From Pseudoalteromonas sp. 3D05 (GTDB taxonomy: Bacteria; Pseudomonadota; Gammaproteobacteria; Enterobacterales; Alteromonadaceae), in contig NZ_PDUS01000006.1 in NCBI RefSeq assembly GCF_002723455.1, positions 62,001-126,000 on the forward strand: a stretch of 64,000 nt of DNA, read 5' to 3'. The notes beneath the pieces are model-generated. The model was given only the letters and a program-made list of their open reading frames with translations. It was not told the origin of the DNA and ran no database searches. The position numbers and the translations under genes were made by a program. Within the stretch, counting starts at the first letter, position 1. The number at the start of each line of letters is the position of its first letter. Positions 1 to 10,800 of the stretch are shown piece by piece.

Positions 1-1833
1 TACAAAAGGATCAAATATCTTATTTTTCATCTCTGGCGTTAAGCCACAGCCAGTATCTTGGTATATGATTTTTATTTTTTGCTGCTCTTGACTGACATTA
101 ATAGATATTACCTTTTCTGCATCCCAATCTTTGAATCCATGAATAATAGAGTTGCAGATTAAATTGGTGTAAATTTGAATAAAATGACTTGGATAACTAT
201 CAATCTCTATGCTTTCTGGGCAGTTAATCTTCACGGTACAATTAGATTGCTTTATTTCATGTGAAAGTGATTGAATGATCTGCTCTAAATTTGTGCGTAT
301 ATTAAAGCGGTAACTTTGCTCTGAAACCTGATCGACAGCAACTTGTTTAAAACTTGAAACTAATTCCGCTGCACGATGAAGATTATGTTCAATTAATTGG
401 GTTGACTCAGTCATGTTATCTAAAAAACAACCAAAATCACTTTTAGACACTTTCCCCTGAGCATACTTATCTGTCATATTTTTAACTTGTTCTTTTACAT
501 AGCTTGCAGTAGTAATACTCACACCTAAAGGGGTATTTATTTCATGGGCAACACCTGCTACTAAACCACCTAATGAGGCCATTTTTTCTGATTCAAGCAA
601 GTGCGACTGTGTAAATTTAAGTTCATCCAGCGTATTTTTAAGTATTTGATTACTTTCGTTTAATTTCTCTGTCCTTTGTATCACCTTCTCTTCAAGCTGC
701 TGATTTAGATCGGTTAAAGCTATCTCAGCTTGAATAAGAGGAGTAATTACGTGACCATTAAAAATATAGGCTGCAAGTTTACCTTTATGGTATATGGGTG
801 CGCATTGCCACTCTATGACCTCTTCATTGTTATTGACGGTGCTTATTTTAAGCTGTATTACATGCTGTTTTCTTGATGATAAAAATTTATCACTAACATT
901 TTTAAAATCTCTATTTTGTGTAAAAAGCTGTTGCCACAGCTGCCCTTTAATTTGAGTATTTTCCATCGCGAGCACTTGCTCAACAGCTTTGTTAAAACGT
1001 TGGATTACAAAATTCTCATCGGTACACACCAATAATGAAGACATTGTTTCAATTACTGTTTCAGAAAAATCTTGCTCATCTTGAAGTAGTTCAATAACTT
1101 TTTGTCGCTCATTCATTGTTGAGCTTATTTCTTGATGTAAACGATTAAAAGCACTAGCTAACTCATCTAGCTCATCGGCTTTATCGTGTTGGCATTTTTC
1201 GCGCCCAGGTAAACGTAATTCCGGCACGGAACCTGGGACAAATGGTGTACTTCTTAAAAAATTAACAATAAAGTTTAAGTGTCTGATAAGCAGATAGTAC
1301 ATAACAAGTAACACACAAGCAGAAACAATAATCGTTTTAATAAACTGAATAAATAAAATTAATACCGACTTTCTTAATAACTCACCATAAACCTTCGTTA
1401 ATGATGCCGAAACATGCAGCTCACCAACGAGTGTCTCTTCATAATATAAAGTGAAACTTGAAGCGAGAACTGAACCTGAATCATCAGTTCCAGAATCATA
1501 AAAAGTCGTTCGCTCACCTTGAATAACCTGCTCTATTTTTAATGAATCAATATCGGGGATATCTTCAACGCCGTGGATCAAAATAGTTAATTGCTCTTCG
1601 TCAAAATTCCATAAACTTTGTGCAAGCGGCTTAGTGAAGCTGATATCAATATAACTAAGCGAGCTATTTATTTGTTCAACTCGATTATTAAAATCCCACG
1701 TAATTTGTAAAACCGTTGCCAAAGCAGCAAACAATGAGCTAAAAAGTAATATATAGGACAGTAATTTTTTGGATAAATTACTGTGCTTAAATTGAAAAAT
1801 TAAATCAGACTTTAATGCTGCAAATTGCGGCAT
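1..1833 (-). CDS. Membrane sensor histidine kinase (3' end off the left edge)
   Basis: This is the N-terminal 611 codons of a two-component sensor kinase; the end of the ATPase domain lies outside the window. I translated it from the ATG at 1833, which follows a GAGAGA stretch. Two hydrophobic segments near residues 22-44 and 155-180 enclose a periplasmic sensor region. A HAMP-like linker, a PAS-like region (about 235-345) and a coiled coil follow. The H-box reads GVAHEINTP with phosphoacceptor His430. An N-box (CNSIIHG) and a G1 box (DTGCGL) sit close to the edge. It should autophosphorylate and pass phosphate to an unseen regulator. It is divergent from a periplasmic binding protein 62 bases away, so that protein may supply its signal; this is inference. 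Family assignment is secure, ligand unknown. Confidence 0.88.
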   Translation of the reverse strand, partial: MPQFAALKSDLIFQFKHSNLSKKLLSYILLFSSLFAALATVLQITWDFNNRVEQINSSLSYIDISFTKPLAQSLWNFDEEQLTILIHGVEDIPDIDSLKIEQVIQGERTTFYDSGTDDSGSVLASSFTLYYEETLVGELHVSASLTKVYGELLRKSVLILFIQFIKTIIVSACVLLVMYYLLIRHLNFIVNFLRSTPFVPGSVPELRLPGREKCQHDKADELDELASAFNRLHQEISSTMNERQKVIELLQDEQDFSETVIETMSSLLVCTDENFVIQRFNKAVEQVLAMENTQIKGQLWQQLFTQNRDFKNVSDKFLSSRKQHVIQLKISTVNNNEEVIEWQCAPIYHKGKLAAYIFNGHVITPLIQAEIALTDLNQQLEEKVIQRTEKLNESNQILKNTLDELKFTQSHLLESEKMASLGGLVAGVAHEINTPLGVSITTASYVKEQVKNMTDKYAQGKVSKSDFGCFLDNMTESTQLIEHNLHRAAELVSSFKQVAVDQVSEQSYRFNIRTNLEQIIQSLSHEIKQSNCTVKINCPESIEIDSYPSHFIQIYTNLICNSIIHGFKDWDAEKVISINVSQEQQKIKIIYQDTGCGLTPEMKNKIFDPFV

Positions 1834-1895
1834 ATACACATTCTCTCTGCTACTCTTTTATACAACTTTAGTTTATTTTTCGGATTACAAAAAAT

Positions 1896-2600
1896 ATGAA
1901 AGCATTATTTTTTAAAATCTCAGCTTTATTTACTATAGTGTGTAGCATGAACTTACTAGCGAATGATGCAGGCATCACGTTATACGCAGAAGATGGCTGG
2001 CCTCCATACTCATACGCTGACGGATCAGGGATAAGCAATCAAAAAGTTATAGAAGCTTTTGCGCTTGAAGGCGTAAAGGTAAACATTAAAGTGCTGCCTT
2101 TCGCTAGAATTCTTAATTTATTAAAAACTGGTAATGCTATTTTAGGCGTAAACGTAGCTAAGACTGATGAGACCAAAGAGCAATTTTTATTTCACAAATC
2201 ACCTTTATATACCGTTAAATCGCACTTTTATTATTGGCATAATAAACCGCTTATTATAGGTACTAAAGAAGAGTTAAATAAAAACACTCGCATTGGGGCT
2301 ATTATTGGTTATGACTACGGTGACTTTATTGATAAGAATGAAGTTGGGCTTAAAATTGAACGAGTTAAAAACCATGAGCAAAACCTTAAAAAGCTTTCCT
2401 CTCACCGACTAGATGCACTCATCCTTTTTGACGACATTGCAGAAGAGCTCATCACTACAAACAACCTAGAAAATAAGCTCATCAAGGGGCCTCCTGGCGA
2501 TTCAATAGAAATTTTTGTGGCTTTTTCTAAAGTTCACCCTAGCAGCTTGAAGTATCTTGAAATATTAAACCGTGGTTTGACTAAGCTGGATAATCAGTAA
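1896..2600 (+). CDS. Periplasmic solute-binding protein, SBP_bac_3-like
   Basis: This is a 234-residue secreted protein resembling the family 3 extracellular solute-binding proteins (amino-acid ABC transporter type). A signal peptide occupies about residues 1-22, ending near LLAND. The mature start has the family look: an acidic strand, then DGWPPYSY and a region like GISNQKVIEAF. Its length fits one bilobed domain. No ABC permease or ATPase is adjacent. It is divergent from a sensor kinase starting 62 bases away. Many stand-alone proteins of this type in Alteromonadales have no transporter, so a sensory accessory role is possible, but this is inference. The ligand cannot be read from the sequence. 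Confidence 0.8.
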   Translation: MKALFFKISALFTIVCSMNLLANDAGITLYAEDGWPPYSYADGSGISNQKVIEAFALEGVKVNIKVLPFARILNLLKTGNAILGVNVAKTDETKEQFLFHKSPLYTVKSHFYYWHNKPLIIGTKEELNKNTRIGAIIGYDYGDFIDKNEVGLKIERVKNHEQNLKKLSSHRLDALILFDDIAEELITTNNLENKLIKGPPGDSIEIFVAFSKVHPSSLKYLEILNRGLTKLDNQ

Positions 2601-2624
2601 ACCAGCCTAGCCTGATATTTCTTA

Positions 2625-4064
2625 TTATGCTGTACCACCAACCGTTAGGTTATCAATTTTCAGGCTTGGCTGGCCAACGCCAACTGGGACACTTTGACCG
2701 TCTTTACCACAAACACCCACGCCTTTATCAAGCGCTAAATCATTACCTACCATAGAGATTTGTTGCATAACCTCAGGGCCATTACCAATTAATGTTGCTC
2801 CTTTAATTGGCTGAGTAATTTTACCGTTCTCGATTAAGTAAGCTTCTGATGCACTAAACACAAACTTGCCTGAGGTGATATCAACCTGGCCACCACCAAA
2901 GTTTGGCGCAAAAATACCTTTTTTAACTGTACTGATAATATCGGCTTGGCTGTGCTCTCCACCTAACATATAGGTGTTGGTCATACGCGGCATAGGTAAA
3001 TGCGCGTATGATTCACGGCGCGCGTTACCTGTTGGGTTAACCCCCATCAATCGCGCGTTCATTTTATCTTGCATATAGCCTTTTAGAATACCGTTTTCAA
3101 TAAGCACATTGTAAGCAGCTGGTGTGCCTTCATCATCAACGTTCAATGAACCACGGCGATCAGCAATAGTGCCATCATCAACCACAGTACACAGCTCTGA
3201 TGCGACTTTTTCGCCAACTTTCCCACTAAATGCTGATGCACCTTTGCGATTAAAATCGCCTTCTAATCCATGACCTACCGCTTCATGAAGTAGAACACCG
3301 GGCCAACCTGCGCCAAGTACCACTTCCATTGTGCCAGCTGGCGCATCAATGGCTTCTAAGTTAACTTTAGCTTGACGCACTGCCTCTTCTGCAAAGCCCA
3401 TCCAGCGCGGTTTGCCATCTTCTAACTCTTTAAAGTAACCATAATCTAAACGCGCACCGCCACCAGCACCACCACGTTCACGGCGGCCATTTTTCTCTAG
3501 CAATACAGAACAGTTTAAACGGATCAGCGGGCGAATATCGGTGGCAAAGGTGCCATCACTGGCAGCAATCAACACTTCTTCATATACCGCCGACATAGAG
3601 CTAATCACCTGCTCGGCATCGGGGGCTAATTCGCGGATGTAATTTTCAAGTTCGCGCAATAAGCTGACTTTATCGTTATCGCTCATGCTTTGAATAGGTT
3701 GATGTGGCGCATACTGTTGTTTTGCTGCTGTATCACTAAACACTTGAACGGCTTTGTTTTCACCAGCATCAGCAATACTTCGTGCAGCTGTGGCTGCTTT
3801 ATTAAGCGCTTCAAGATTAATAGCATCTGAGTATGAAAAACCGGTTTTTTCACCGCTCACCGCGCGTACGCCAACCCCACGCTCTACATTGTAAGAGCCT
3901 TCTTTTACCAAACCATCCTCTAGTACCCAAGATTCATGGTGGCTTGATTGAAAATAGAGATCTGCGTAATCAACATTGTGTTGATGAATAAAGCTAAGCG
4001 TTTTTTCGAGTTCTTCTCGATTTAGCTGGCTGTCGTGTAATAAATGCTGTTCAACCGTGTTCAT
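2625..4064 (-). CDS. tldD: Metalloprotease TldD
   Basis: This is the TldD subunit of the TldD/TldE (PmbA) metalloprotease. The family trims unfolded peptides, matures peptide antibiotics and degrades CcdA-like antitoxins in the cytoplasm. The zinc motif HEAVGH lies at about residues 260-265. The C-terminal half is very close to E. coli TldD (recalled), including the [10 protein letters not shown] stretch and the final NLTVGGTA. At 479 residues it has nearly the length of the E. coli protein (481). It is the last gene of the mreB operon. Its ATG overlaps the stop of the upstream nitrilase gene by four bases (ATGA), so translation is probably coupled. The partner pmbA is not in the window. Confidence 0.97.
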   Translation of the reverse strand: MNTVEQHLLHDSQLNREELEKTLSFIHQHNVDYADLYFQSSHHESWVLEDGLVKEGSYNVERGVGVRAVSGEKTGFSYSDAINLEALNKAATAARSIADAGENKAVQVFSDTAAKQQYAPHQPIQSMSDNDKVSLLRELENYIRELAPDAEQVISSMSAVYEEVLIAASDGTFATDIRPLIRLNCSVLLEKNGRRERGGAGGGARLDYGYFKELEDGKPRWMGFAEEAVRQAKVNLEAIDAPAGTMEVVLGAGWPGVLLHEAVGHGLEGDFNRKGASAFSGKVGEKVASELCTVVDDGTIADRRGSLNVDDEGTPAAYNVLIENGILKGYMQDKMNARLMGVNPTGNARRESYAHLPMPRMTNTYMLGGEHSQADIISTVKKGIFAPNFGGGQVDITSGKFVFSASEAYLIENGKITQPIKGATLIGNGPEVMQQISMVGNDLALDKGVGVCGKDGQSVPVGVGQPSLKIDNLTVGGTA

Positions 4065-4897
4065 AATAAATGCTCTCTAAATCGTTGGTGAGATTGCACT
4101 GGCATATCTCGTCTAATGGCATGTAGTTGGGATAAGTCTGGTTGGCAACCAATAAACCCAACACCATTTTTTAGCTCACTGAGGATATTGCCCCAAGGAG
4201 AAATAATTAAACTATGGCCATATGTCGCTCGACCATTCTCATGTTGACCTACTTGTGCTGCGGCAATCACGTAACTTTGTGTTTCTATCGCTCGCGCTGT
4301 TAAAAGTGGTTGCCAATGCGCTGCGCCTGTCACTGTGGTGAACGCACTGGGCACTAAAATAACTTCTGCTCCAGCACGTTGTAATGCACTAAATAAGCCA
4401 CTAAAGCGTAGATCATAGCATACTGTGAGGCCTATTTTACCAAAAGGGGAATCAACCACCACTACGTCATTACCTGCTTGCGTAAAGTTTGATTCGCGAT
4501 AAGCGCCGGTGCCATCTGCTACATCCACATCAAATAAGTGAATTTTATTGTAGCGTGCAACTACATCGCCTAGGCTATTAAATAGAAGTGACGCAGCATA
4601 GTATTTATTGTTGTCAGTGGCGATAGGCAGTGTACCTGCCGCTAGCCAAATATCATATTTACAACAAAGCTGGCTTAATTGTGCCTGATATGTATCACTT
4701 TTTTGAGCTACGGCGAGAGTATCTGCACCCGACTTGGCAAACACTAAAAAGCTTTCGGGTAAACACACTAATAACGGGCGAGTGCTGGGTAAGTTACACA
4801 GCTGCTGCTCTAACTGAGCAAGGTTTTCTTGAGCATTGATGCCGGAACACATCTGTAGCGCAATGATATGACCCGATGAAGGCGATGTATAACTCAT
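4061..4897 (-). CDS. Carbon-nitrogen hydrolase, nitrilase family (Nit1-like)
   Basis: This is a 278-residue cytoplasmic nitrilase-superfamily amidase. The catalytic triad is visible: Glu48 in LPESF, Lys118 in YNKIHLF and Cys160 in LTVCYDLRF. These contexts match the Nit1/deaminated-glutathione amidase branch, which repairs the deaminated glutathione formed by transaminases. The precise substrate is inferred from similarity; omega-amidase activity on other small amides is possible. It overlaps yhdP upstream and tldD downstream, each by four bases (ATGA), as the middle of a yhdP-nitrilase-tldD block common in gammaproteobacteria. Confidence 0.9.
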   Translation of the reverse strand: MSYTSPSSGHIIALQMCSGINAQENLAQLEQQLCNLPSTRPLLVCLPESFLVFAKSGADTLAVAQKSDTYQAQLSQLCCKYDIWLAAGTLPIATDNNKYYAASLLFNSLGDVVARYNKIHLFDVDVADGTGAYRESNFTQAGNDVVVVDSPFGKIGLTVCYDLRFSGLFSALQRAGAEVILVPSAFTTVTGAAHWQPLLTARAIETQSYVIAAAQVGQHENGRATYGHSLIISPWGNILSELKNGVGFIGCQPDLSQLHAIRRDMPVQSHQRFREHLL

Positions 4898-7800
4898 TGT
4901 GTTGCCGTTACCGCTGCATCTTTGAGCTTTAATTCACGTACCTGAGACCCATCTTCAGGTTGATTTTGAGCCGCTTGAGGAAGCTCAACCTCCCGGCTTT
5001 TTCTATCGACCTCTTGTACAACAGGGTCGCTCATACTGCCCGTTACTTTAAAGTTGATCTCAGATATTACACGCGCAGAGTGAATCACCTTATCAATAGC
5101 CAACGCTGCCAAACCCGTTACTGGGTTTACCATCCATGCAACAATAACCGGAATACTTGATGTTACTTGTGGCGCAACAGCCAAGTCATAATTGATTTCC
5201 ATGGTGTTTAAGTTTGTGTGCCCTTTAATCGTCAAATCCGCTGGCACCCCATCCATTTTGGTATCTTGAGTATAGGCAACACCTTTATCTAATTGCATGC
5301 TGCCTTGAAAGCTATTGTAAAAAAAGCCTTTGGAGAATACGTCTCTAAAATCAAGTTTTAACTTGCGCACTAGTGAGTCTAGGCTCAGCAATGAAAAAAC
5401 TCGCGCTCCGCCATCACTTATTTCTGCAAGGTGACCATCTTCTAAGTTCCATGCTAAATCACCCGATAATGTGGGTATATCAAATTGGTAAGGTGCGCCT
5501 TGCCATGCTAAATCAAAAGTAATGTCAGCATCAGAGTCCTTCACCGTGGTGGTAATATCAAACTCATCAAACAGTTCACCTATATCATCACTTTGCATAT
5601 TGCCATTAAGGCGTGTTTGACCATTTTTCCACTGCCCTTTAGCACGCAGAATATGCTCTCCTTTATCAACGACAAGCTCAGGGATCAGTAACTGTGTACC
5701 ATCGCCAAATAAGGACGCACTTACATTATCCAGTTGATAGCTATCTACTTTACAATCTAAACAGTTAAACTCAATCGCAGGGATATTATTTAACCAGGCT
5801 AAATCTTCAACTGATGCCGCATTCTCTTGTTCCACAGGCTCTTCATCAGGTTTAGAAAGAAAGTTTAACCGTAAGTAATCACTGGTCACTTGAATAGGAC
5901 GACTAGTTTGATTAATAGGAATACTAATTTGTGAGCGTAGCTCTTTTGCATTCAGCCTTAAGTTGAGCTCATTTGATTTAGGTTTTAACCGCATTTCAAA
6001 ATCATTAAAAACAATATCAGCAACGGTTAAACGATTTATTTGCCCCACCACTTCTTTCAATGGAGGAAGCACACCTTCACTTTGTGTTTCAACTTGGCTT
6101 ACAGTAATAATTTGATCAATCAGCGTGACCCAGGACAATAATGGGGTTTCCTCTAAATTTATAGAAACAGTGAAATCTTCTCTATTCAACCCTAAGTCCT
6201 GCGACCCCAAAATTAGGTGTGCATTCGTCATTTTAGCGCTGGCATTTGCTAAAATAGCATTAAAGTAAATCTGATCATTTATATTTGCAGTGATCAAATT
6301 AGATATATCATCACCCTGAACCTGTGCCTTAAGTTCCCATGGTTGATCAGCATTTTTAGTATAGGGTGCAGGTAATTCACTTTTCAGCCCTATAAGCTGT
6401 GAATTTACTTCAGCGAGGTAATTGAACCCCGAAGGCAAAAAGTTTAATGTGACATCAATCGCAAGGTCACTTTCACCCTTTAAGTAACCCTGAAACAAGC
6501 CCTGCGCTTCTGCGATTAAAGTGTCTGTATTAACCTGTGCAACGATATTAATTTCACCACGGTAGGTTTCACCGATGTTTTTGCCATCAAAATCAAATTT
6601 AATGGGCATGCCGAGCCAGTTTGCAGTTGCGCTTTTTAAAGCAACATGATCATCATTAAAGTACAGCCTCCCATTAACACCTGATAATTGTAAACCTGGC
6701 TGAGACAAATAAATTGGCATGTCCTTCAGTGAAACAACGCCTTTGGCATTAACATTCAATTCATTTAAATCAACTGTCAATTCTATATCAGCATTTGCAC
6801 TGCCTTGTCCTTGAATCACTGAAAATACATTAGCCAGAGGTTGCTTAAGCGGAGTCGCGCTGAAAAAAGGTAATAAAGACTGTGCATCAGCACGCTTTTT
6901 AATCTTAACGGATAAGGTATCAGCATTCATTAAGTCAGCAATACTTACATGTACGCCATCATCTACGGCCAAATTGATTAACTGACCTTGTTGAGTGTAG
7001 ATATCCATCCGCTCATTTTCAAAATGTAATTGCGCACTGGCTTGCGTTACTTCAGGCCAGTCCGGCGCAAATTGGTACGTCGCATTATCAACTTGCGCCA
7101 TCACTTCAAATTGCCCTGAGTTGTCTGTAAATGGAAAACCCGACAACGGTCCTGAAAACAATACTTGTGCTTGAGTTAATTCACCTTGTTTTATTGCTCC
7201 ATTTAAATAACTAACTAGGTTTTCACTCATTACTGGTAATGGAAAGTAATGCCCTGCAATACTTGCATCCGGTGCATAAACCTCTGCGTACAAATCCAGT
7301 CTAGGCTGTTCACCCACGCTGACCTTCATTTCTGCTGCTAGTGTAAGCTCTTTATTATCTAGCCATATATTATCACTGCTTATCTGCCAGCCTTGAGGCG
7401 TGTGCAATGCATCAATTTCCATATTGAGCTGCGAGTATTTAATGGGTTGAGAAAATGTGTCTTGCGTTAACAACACATTGTTTTCACCAAATAAACTGAC
7501 CCGTCCACGCGATTGGTTTAAGTTCCCTTCGATACGCAGTTCATTCGCTCCAGGTATTCCCTGATTGGCAAGCCAGCCGATATTCTCTGCTGCAAACCAA
7601 AGCTGCCAATCTGCTGATGAGTTAAAGGATGCATAGGCTTTATCTATCACACCACTTGGCTGGCGAGTGATTAATGGGTCTAACACTGAAAAGTTACTTA
7701 GCTGAGCTAATTTAGTGGCTAAATCGAGGTCAAACTCTTGTAACCAAAAATGCTTTTGTTTGCCAAGCTGTGCTTCAAACTTCACGTTAGGCCAACTGTG

Positions 7801-8757
7801 CTGCAAACTGTTCACAGCTAATCCCGTACTTTTTAAACGCCAGCCTTGTTGCCACGGAAATAAATGAAAGCCGCCTTCGCTAATGCTTAACTGATGAGGC
7901 TTTGCTTCATTGCCTTGCTCCCAGTTTATAAAACTAGGTAGCCATTTAACTTTAACATCCGTGATTAAGCCTTTTTCAATACTCATCCAAGATTCTAGAT
8001 TAAGGTTTGACTTCAATTCATGTTTGTCTTTATTGCTGTATTGCGCAACCCATTTGGAAATATCAACCTGACTTGCTTGGACGTAAATATCGCCAGCCAT
8101 TGCTTCTAACGTTTTACCTGTCAGTGCAATGCGGGCATCAAAGGTGCCTACAGAAATACCTGGTAGTGCTAAGGTACCGCTACCACTATGTTGCTTCGGT
8201 TTGTTTTGCCAAACTATATTTTCTAAAATTAAACGACGTTCTTTACCATCGCCCATCAAAAAGTTGATACTACTGTTTTCTACAGCAAAATGGCCCGTAT
8301 CACCTAAAAACAAACCCTCAATGAGTTCCTTTTGCTCAAACGCTACCTCGCCTTCACCTGAATCAAGCAGCGAAGGGAGATTAACATTGGCATGAAAGCC
8401 ATTGATCACAAAATAATTAGACTTTAATTGCTGCGTTTTAATGCTTTCCCACAGGTTAAGCTCTAGGCTGGCTTTCGCTATTGTCAGCGCTATGGGTGAA
8501 GTGGTGTTATCCTCAAAAGATATCTCTTCCATTACGATGGCAGGGCCTTTGCCCTGCCAACTTGCTGAAATAGCACCGATGGATAAGTTAACTGCAAACT
8601 TTTCATAAAGATAACCTTCTAAGTCACCTTTATAATCATTCGCATAAGGAAGCGTATATTTTAAAACAGATACAATAACGGCCAACAGTACTAGCGTTAC
8701 AGCAAATACTTGCCATAACTTTCTAATACAATAAAAACAAACCGTTTTTGCTTTCAT
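4894..8757 (-). CDS. yhdP: YhdP family AsmA-like phospholipid transport protein
   Basis: This 1287-residue protein has one N-terminal transmembrane anchor (about residues 12-34), then a very long periplasmic part rich in alternating beta strands. Length and position after rng match YhdP (E. coli 1266 residues). YhdP is an AsmA-family bridge protein that, with TamB and YdbH, moves phospholipids from inner to outer membrane. The C-terminal part contains the DUF3971/AsmA-like region near 1130-1230. A charged, low-complexity tail with many E, K and Q residues follows. Its ATG overlaps the rng stop by one base (TAATG). No domain is missing or broken. Confidence 0.94.
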   Translation of the reverse strand: MKAKTVCFYCIRKLWQVFAVTLVLLAVIVSVLKYTLPYANDYKGDLEGYLYEKFAVNLSIGAISASWQGKGPAIVMEEISFEDNTTSPIALTIAKASLELNLWESIKTQQLKSNYFVINGFHANVNLPSLLDSGEGEVAFEQKELIEGLFLGDTGHFAVENSSINFLMGDGKERRLILENIVWQNKPKQHSGSGTLALPGISVGTFDARIALTGKTLEAMAGDIYVQASQVDISKWVAQYSNKDKHELKSNLNLESWMSIEKGLITDVKVKWLPSFINWEQGNEAKPHQLSISEGGFHLFPWQQGWRLKSTGLAVNSLQHSWPNVKFEAQLGKQKHFWLQEFDLDLATKLAQLSNFSVLDPLITRQPSGVIDKAYASFNSSADWQLWFAAENIGWLANQGIPGANELRIEGNLNQSRGRVSLFGENNVLLTQDTFSQPIKYSQLNMEIDALHTPQGWQISSDNIWLDNKELTLAAEMKVSVGEQPRLDLYAEVYAPDASIAGHYFPLPVMSENLVSYLNGAIKQGELTQAQVLFSGPLSGFPFTDNSGQFEVMAQVDNATYQFAPDWPEVTQASAQLHFENERMDIYTQQGQLINLAVDDGVHVSIADLMNADTLSVKIKKRADAQSLLPFFSATPLKQPLANVFSVIQGQGSANADIELTVDLNELNVNAKGVVSLKDMPIYLSQPGLQLSGVNGRLYFNDDHVALKSATANWLGMPIKFDFDGKNIGETYRGEINIVAQVNTDTLIAEAQGLFQGYLKGESDLAIDVTLNFLPSGFNYLAEVNSQLIGLKSELPAPYTKNADQPWELKAQVQGDDISNLITANINDQIYFNAILANASAKMTNAHLILGSQDLGLNREDFTVSINLEETPLLSWVTLIDQIITVSQVETQSEGVLPPLKEVVGQINRLTVADIVFNDFEMRLKPKSNELNLRLNAKELRSQISIPINQTSRPIQVTSDYLRLNFLSKPDEEPVEQENAASVEDLAWLNNIPAIEFNCLDCKVDSYQLDNVSASLFGDGTQLLIPELVVDKGEHILRAKGQWKNGQTRLNGNMQSDDIGELFDEFDITTTVKDSDADITFDLAWQGAPYQFDIPTLSGDLAWNLEDGHLAEISDGGARVFSLLSLDSLVRKLKLDFRDVFSKGFFYNSFQGSMQLDKGVAYTQDTKMDGVPADLTIKGHTNLNTMEINYDLAVAPQVTSSIPVIVAWMVNPVTGLAALAIDKVIHSARVISEINFKVTGSMSDPVVQEVDRKSREVELPQAAQNQPEDGSQVRELKLKDAAVTATQ

Positions 8758-10229
8758 TACATCATAACCACATCGAACTGCTCTTGACTGTAAAGACTCT
8801 CAGTTTGAATACTCACTTGCTTACCAATAAATAACTCAAGCTCAGCAAGGTTATGATATTCATCGTTTATCAAGGCTTCACTTACCGCTGGAGCAGCATA
8901 AACCATAAATTTATCGGCTGCATAAGCACGGTTTACACGTACGATTTCTCGTAGGATCTCGTAACACACCGTTTCAACTGTTTTTTGCGAGCCACGTCCT
9001 GAACAGGCAGGACATACATCACATAGTATATGCTCTAAGCTTTCGCGGGTTCGCTTACGGGTCATTTCAACTAAACCCAGAGCCGATAAGCCATTTATAT
9101 TTGATTTAGCGCGATCTTTGCCAAGCGCAGATTCAAGTGAATGTAACACTCTGCGCTTATGCTCTTCACTGATCATATCGATGAAATCGATAATAATTAT
9201 GCCACCTAAGTTTCGTAACCTAAGCTGGCGCGCAATAGCTGATGTTGCTTCAACATTGGTATTGAAAATAGTTTCTTCAAGGTTACGGTGGCCAACAAAT
9301 GCGCCTGTGTTAACGTCGACAGTCGTCATTGCCTCTGTTTGGTCAATAATTAAATAACCACCTGACTTGAGCTCAACCTTTCTGTGTAAGGCTTTTTGAA
9401 TTTCATTTTCAACATCAAACAAATCAAAGATAGGTCGCTCACCAGGGTAGTATTCAAGCGCGCCCGCAAGAATAGGCACAAACTCTTCTGTGAATGCTTT
9501 AAGCTCATGGTATGTCAATTTAGAATCAACCCGAATACGCTCCATGTCTTCGCCAACGTAATCTCTTAGCGTACGAAATGCTAACGTTAAATCTTCGTGC
9601 AGAATACTTTCTTTACTGGTTTTTTTGCGTTTAGTGACTATTTTTTCCCACAGCTTTTTTAAAAATGCTGCATCATGGCGTAACTCCGCCTCACTGGCAC
9701 CTTCAGCGGCTGTACGCACAATAAAGCTGCCATTTTCATCTGAATAGTCTGCAACAATATGCTTCAAACGACTGCGTTCTTCTTCTGTTTCAATGCGCTG
9801 GCTCACCCCAACATGGGTTGCATCAGGCATAAAGACTAAATAGCGAGATGGAATGGTGATATCGGTGGTTAAGCGTGCACCTTTTGTTCCTAGGGGGTCT
9901 TTAACCACTTGCACCATAATATATTGTCCTTGGCGCACTAATTCGCGAATATCTTGGACTTTTTTAACTGGCTGCTCATCCACACCTTCAATGATTGAAG
10001 CGCTATTAACAATATCTGAAGCATGTAAAAAAGCCGCTTTTTCAAGGCCTATATCTACAAATGCAGCTTGCATACCCGGAAGTACACGACTTATTTTGCC
10101 AAGATAAATATTGCCAACAATGCCCAAATTACCTATACGCTCGAGCTGAATTTCTTGCAGGACGCCGTTCTCGATGAGGGCAACACGACTTTCACTTGGG
10201 GTGACGTTAATTAGTAATTCTATACTCAT
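8757..10229 (-). CDS. rng: Ribonuclease G
   Basis: RNase G is an RNase E-like endonuclease that makes the 5' end of 16S rRNA and degrades some mRNAs. The 490-residue protein aligns by memory with E. coli Rng along its length. It has an S1 RNA-binding fold near residues 35-120, with GMQAAFVDIGLEKAAFLH. The catalytic Mg-binding aspartates lie in TTVDVNTG and IIIDFIDM. The zinc-link cysteines are in CDVCPAC. The C-terminus EQFDVVMM matches the E. coli protein as I recall it. It lacks the long C-terminal scaffold of RNase E. It lies one base after maf and overlaps yhdP by one base. The RNase E/G inhibitor gene rraA is also in this window, near 60.7 kb. Confidence 0.98.
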   Translation of the reverse strand: MSIELLINVTPSESRVALIENGVLQEIQLERIGNLGIVGNIYLGKISRVLPGMQAAFVDIGLEKAAFLHASDIVNSASIIEGVDEQPVKKVQDIRELVRQGQYIMVQVVKDPLGTKGARLTTDITIPSRYLVFMPDATHVGVSQRIETEEERSRLKHIVADYSDENGSFIVRTAAEGASEAELRHDAAFLKKLWEKIVTKRKKTSKESILHEDLTLAFRTLRDYVGEDMERIRVDSKLTYHELKAFTEEFVPILAGALEYYPGERPIFDLFDVENEIQKALHRKVELKSGGYLIIDQTEAMTTVDVNTGAFVGHRNLEETIFNTNVEATSAIARQLRLRNLGGIIIIDFIDMISEEHKRRVLHSLESALGKDRAKSNINGLSALGLVEMTRKRTRESLEHILCDVCPACSGRGSQKTVETVCYEILREIVRVNRAYAADKFMVYAAPAVSEALINDEYHNLAELELFIGKQVSIQTESLYSQEQFDVVMM

Positions 10230-10230
10230 G

Positions 10231-10800
10231 TTACCTACTTAAAAATTCACTTAATAATCTATCGCACTCATATAAAGGTAAGCCCACTACGGCAAAATAG
10301 CTACCTGAAATATGTGTTACAAACCGTCCTCCTAACCCCTGAATTCCATACCCGCCGGCTTTATCCTTTGGCTCGCCACTTTGCCAATAACTTTCTAGCT
10401 CATCGTTACTTAATGATTTAAAAGTGACTTCGGTTTGAATTACTTGGCTTATAACATCGTTTGGAGTGGCAAATGCAATGGCCGTTAACACCTGGTGTGT
10501 TCGATTAGATAGGCGCTGCATCGTAGTTATAAAATCAGCTTTATCAGTTGGTTTTCCAAGCGTTTGCCCATCAATAACGACAACTGTATCACTGCCAAGA
10601 ACAGGGCGATCAGTATAACCCATCGCAACACCTGTTTGCGCTTTAAGACGTGCTAAACGCTCAACATAGTCAACAGCAGACTCGTCAGCTAATTGGCTTT
10701 CATCTGCATCTACACTAAATTGTGAAAACTCATAACCAAGCTGCGTTAGCAGCTCTTTGCGTCGCGGAGAAGCCGACGCTAAATAAATTGCACTTTGCAT
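10231..10800 (-). CDS. maf: Maf family nucleoside triphosphate pyrophosphatase (dTTP/UTP type, YhdE-like)
   Basis: This 189-residue cytoplasmic protein hydrolyses non-canonical or excess nucleoside triphosphates to monophosphates. The phosphate-binding motif SASPRRKELL is near the N-terminus. The conserved GSDTVV and the KDKAGGYGIQGLGG segment are present. Similarity to E. coli YhdE and its place between mreD and rng point to the dTTP/UTP-preferring branch, not the YceF branch. Its ATG overlaps the mreD stop by one base, and rng starts one base after its own stop, so it is in the middle of the operon. Confidence 0.95.
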   Translation of the reverse strand: MQSAIYLASASPRRKELLTQLGYEFSQFSVDADESQLADESAVDYVERLARLKAQTGVAMGYTDRPVLGSDTVVVIDGQTLGKPTDKADFITTMQRLSNRTHQVLTAIAFATPNDVISQVIQTEVTFKSLSNDELESYWQSGEPKDKAGGYGIQGLGGRFVTHISGSYFAVVGLPLYECDRLLSEFLSR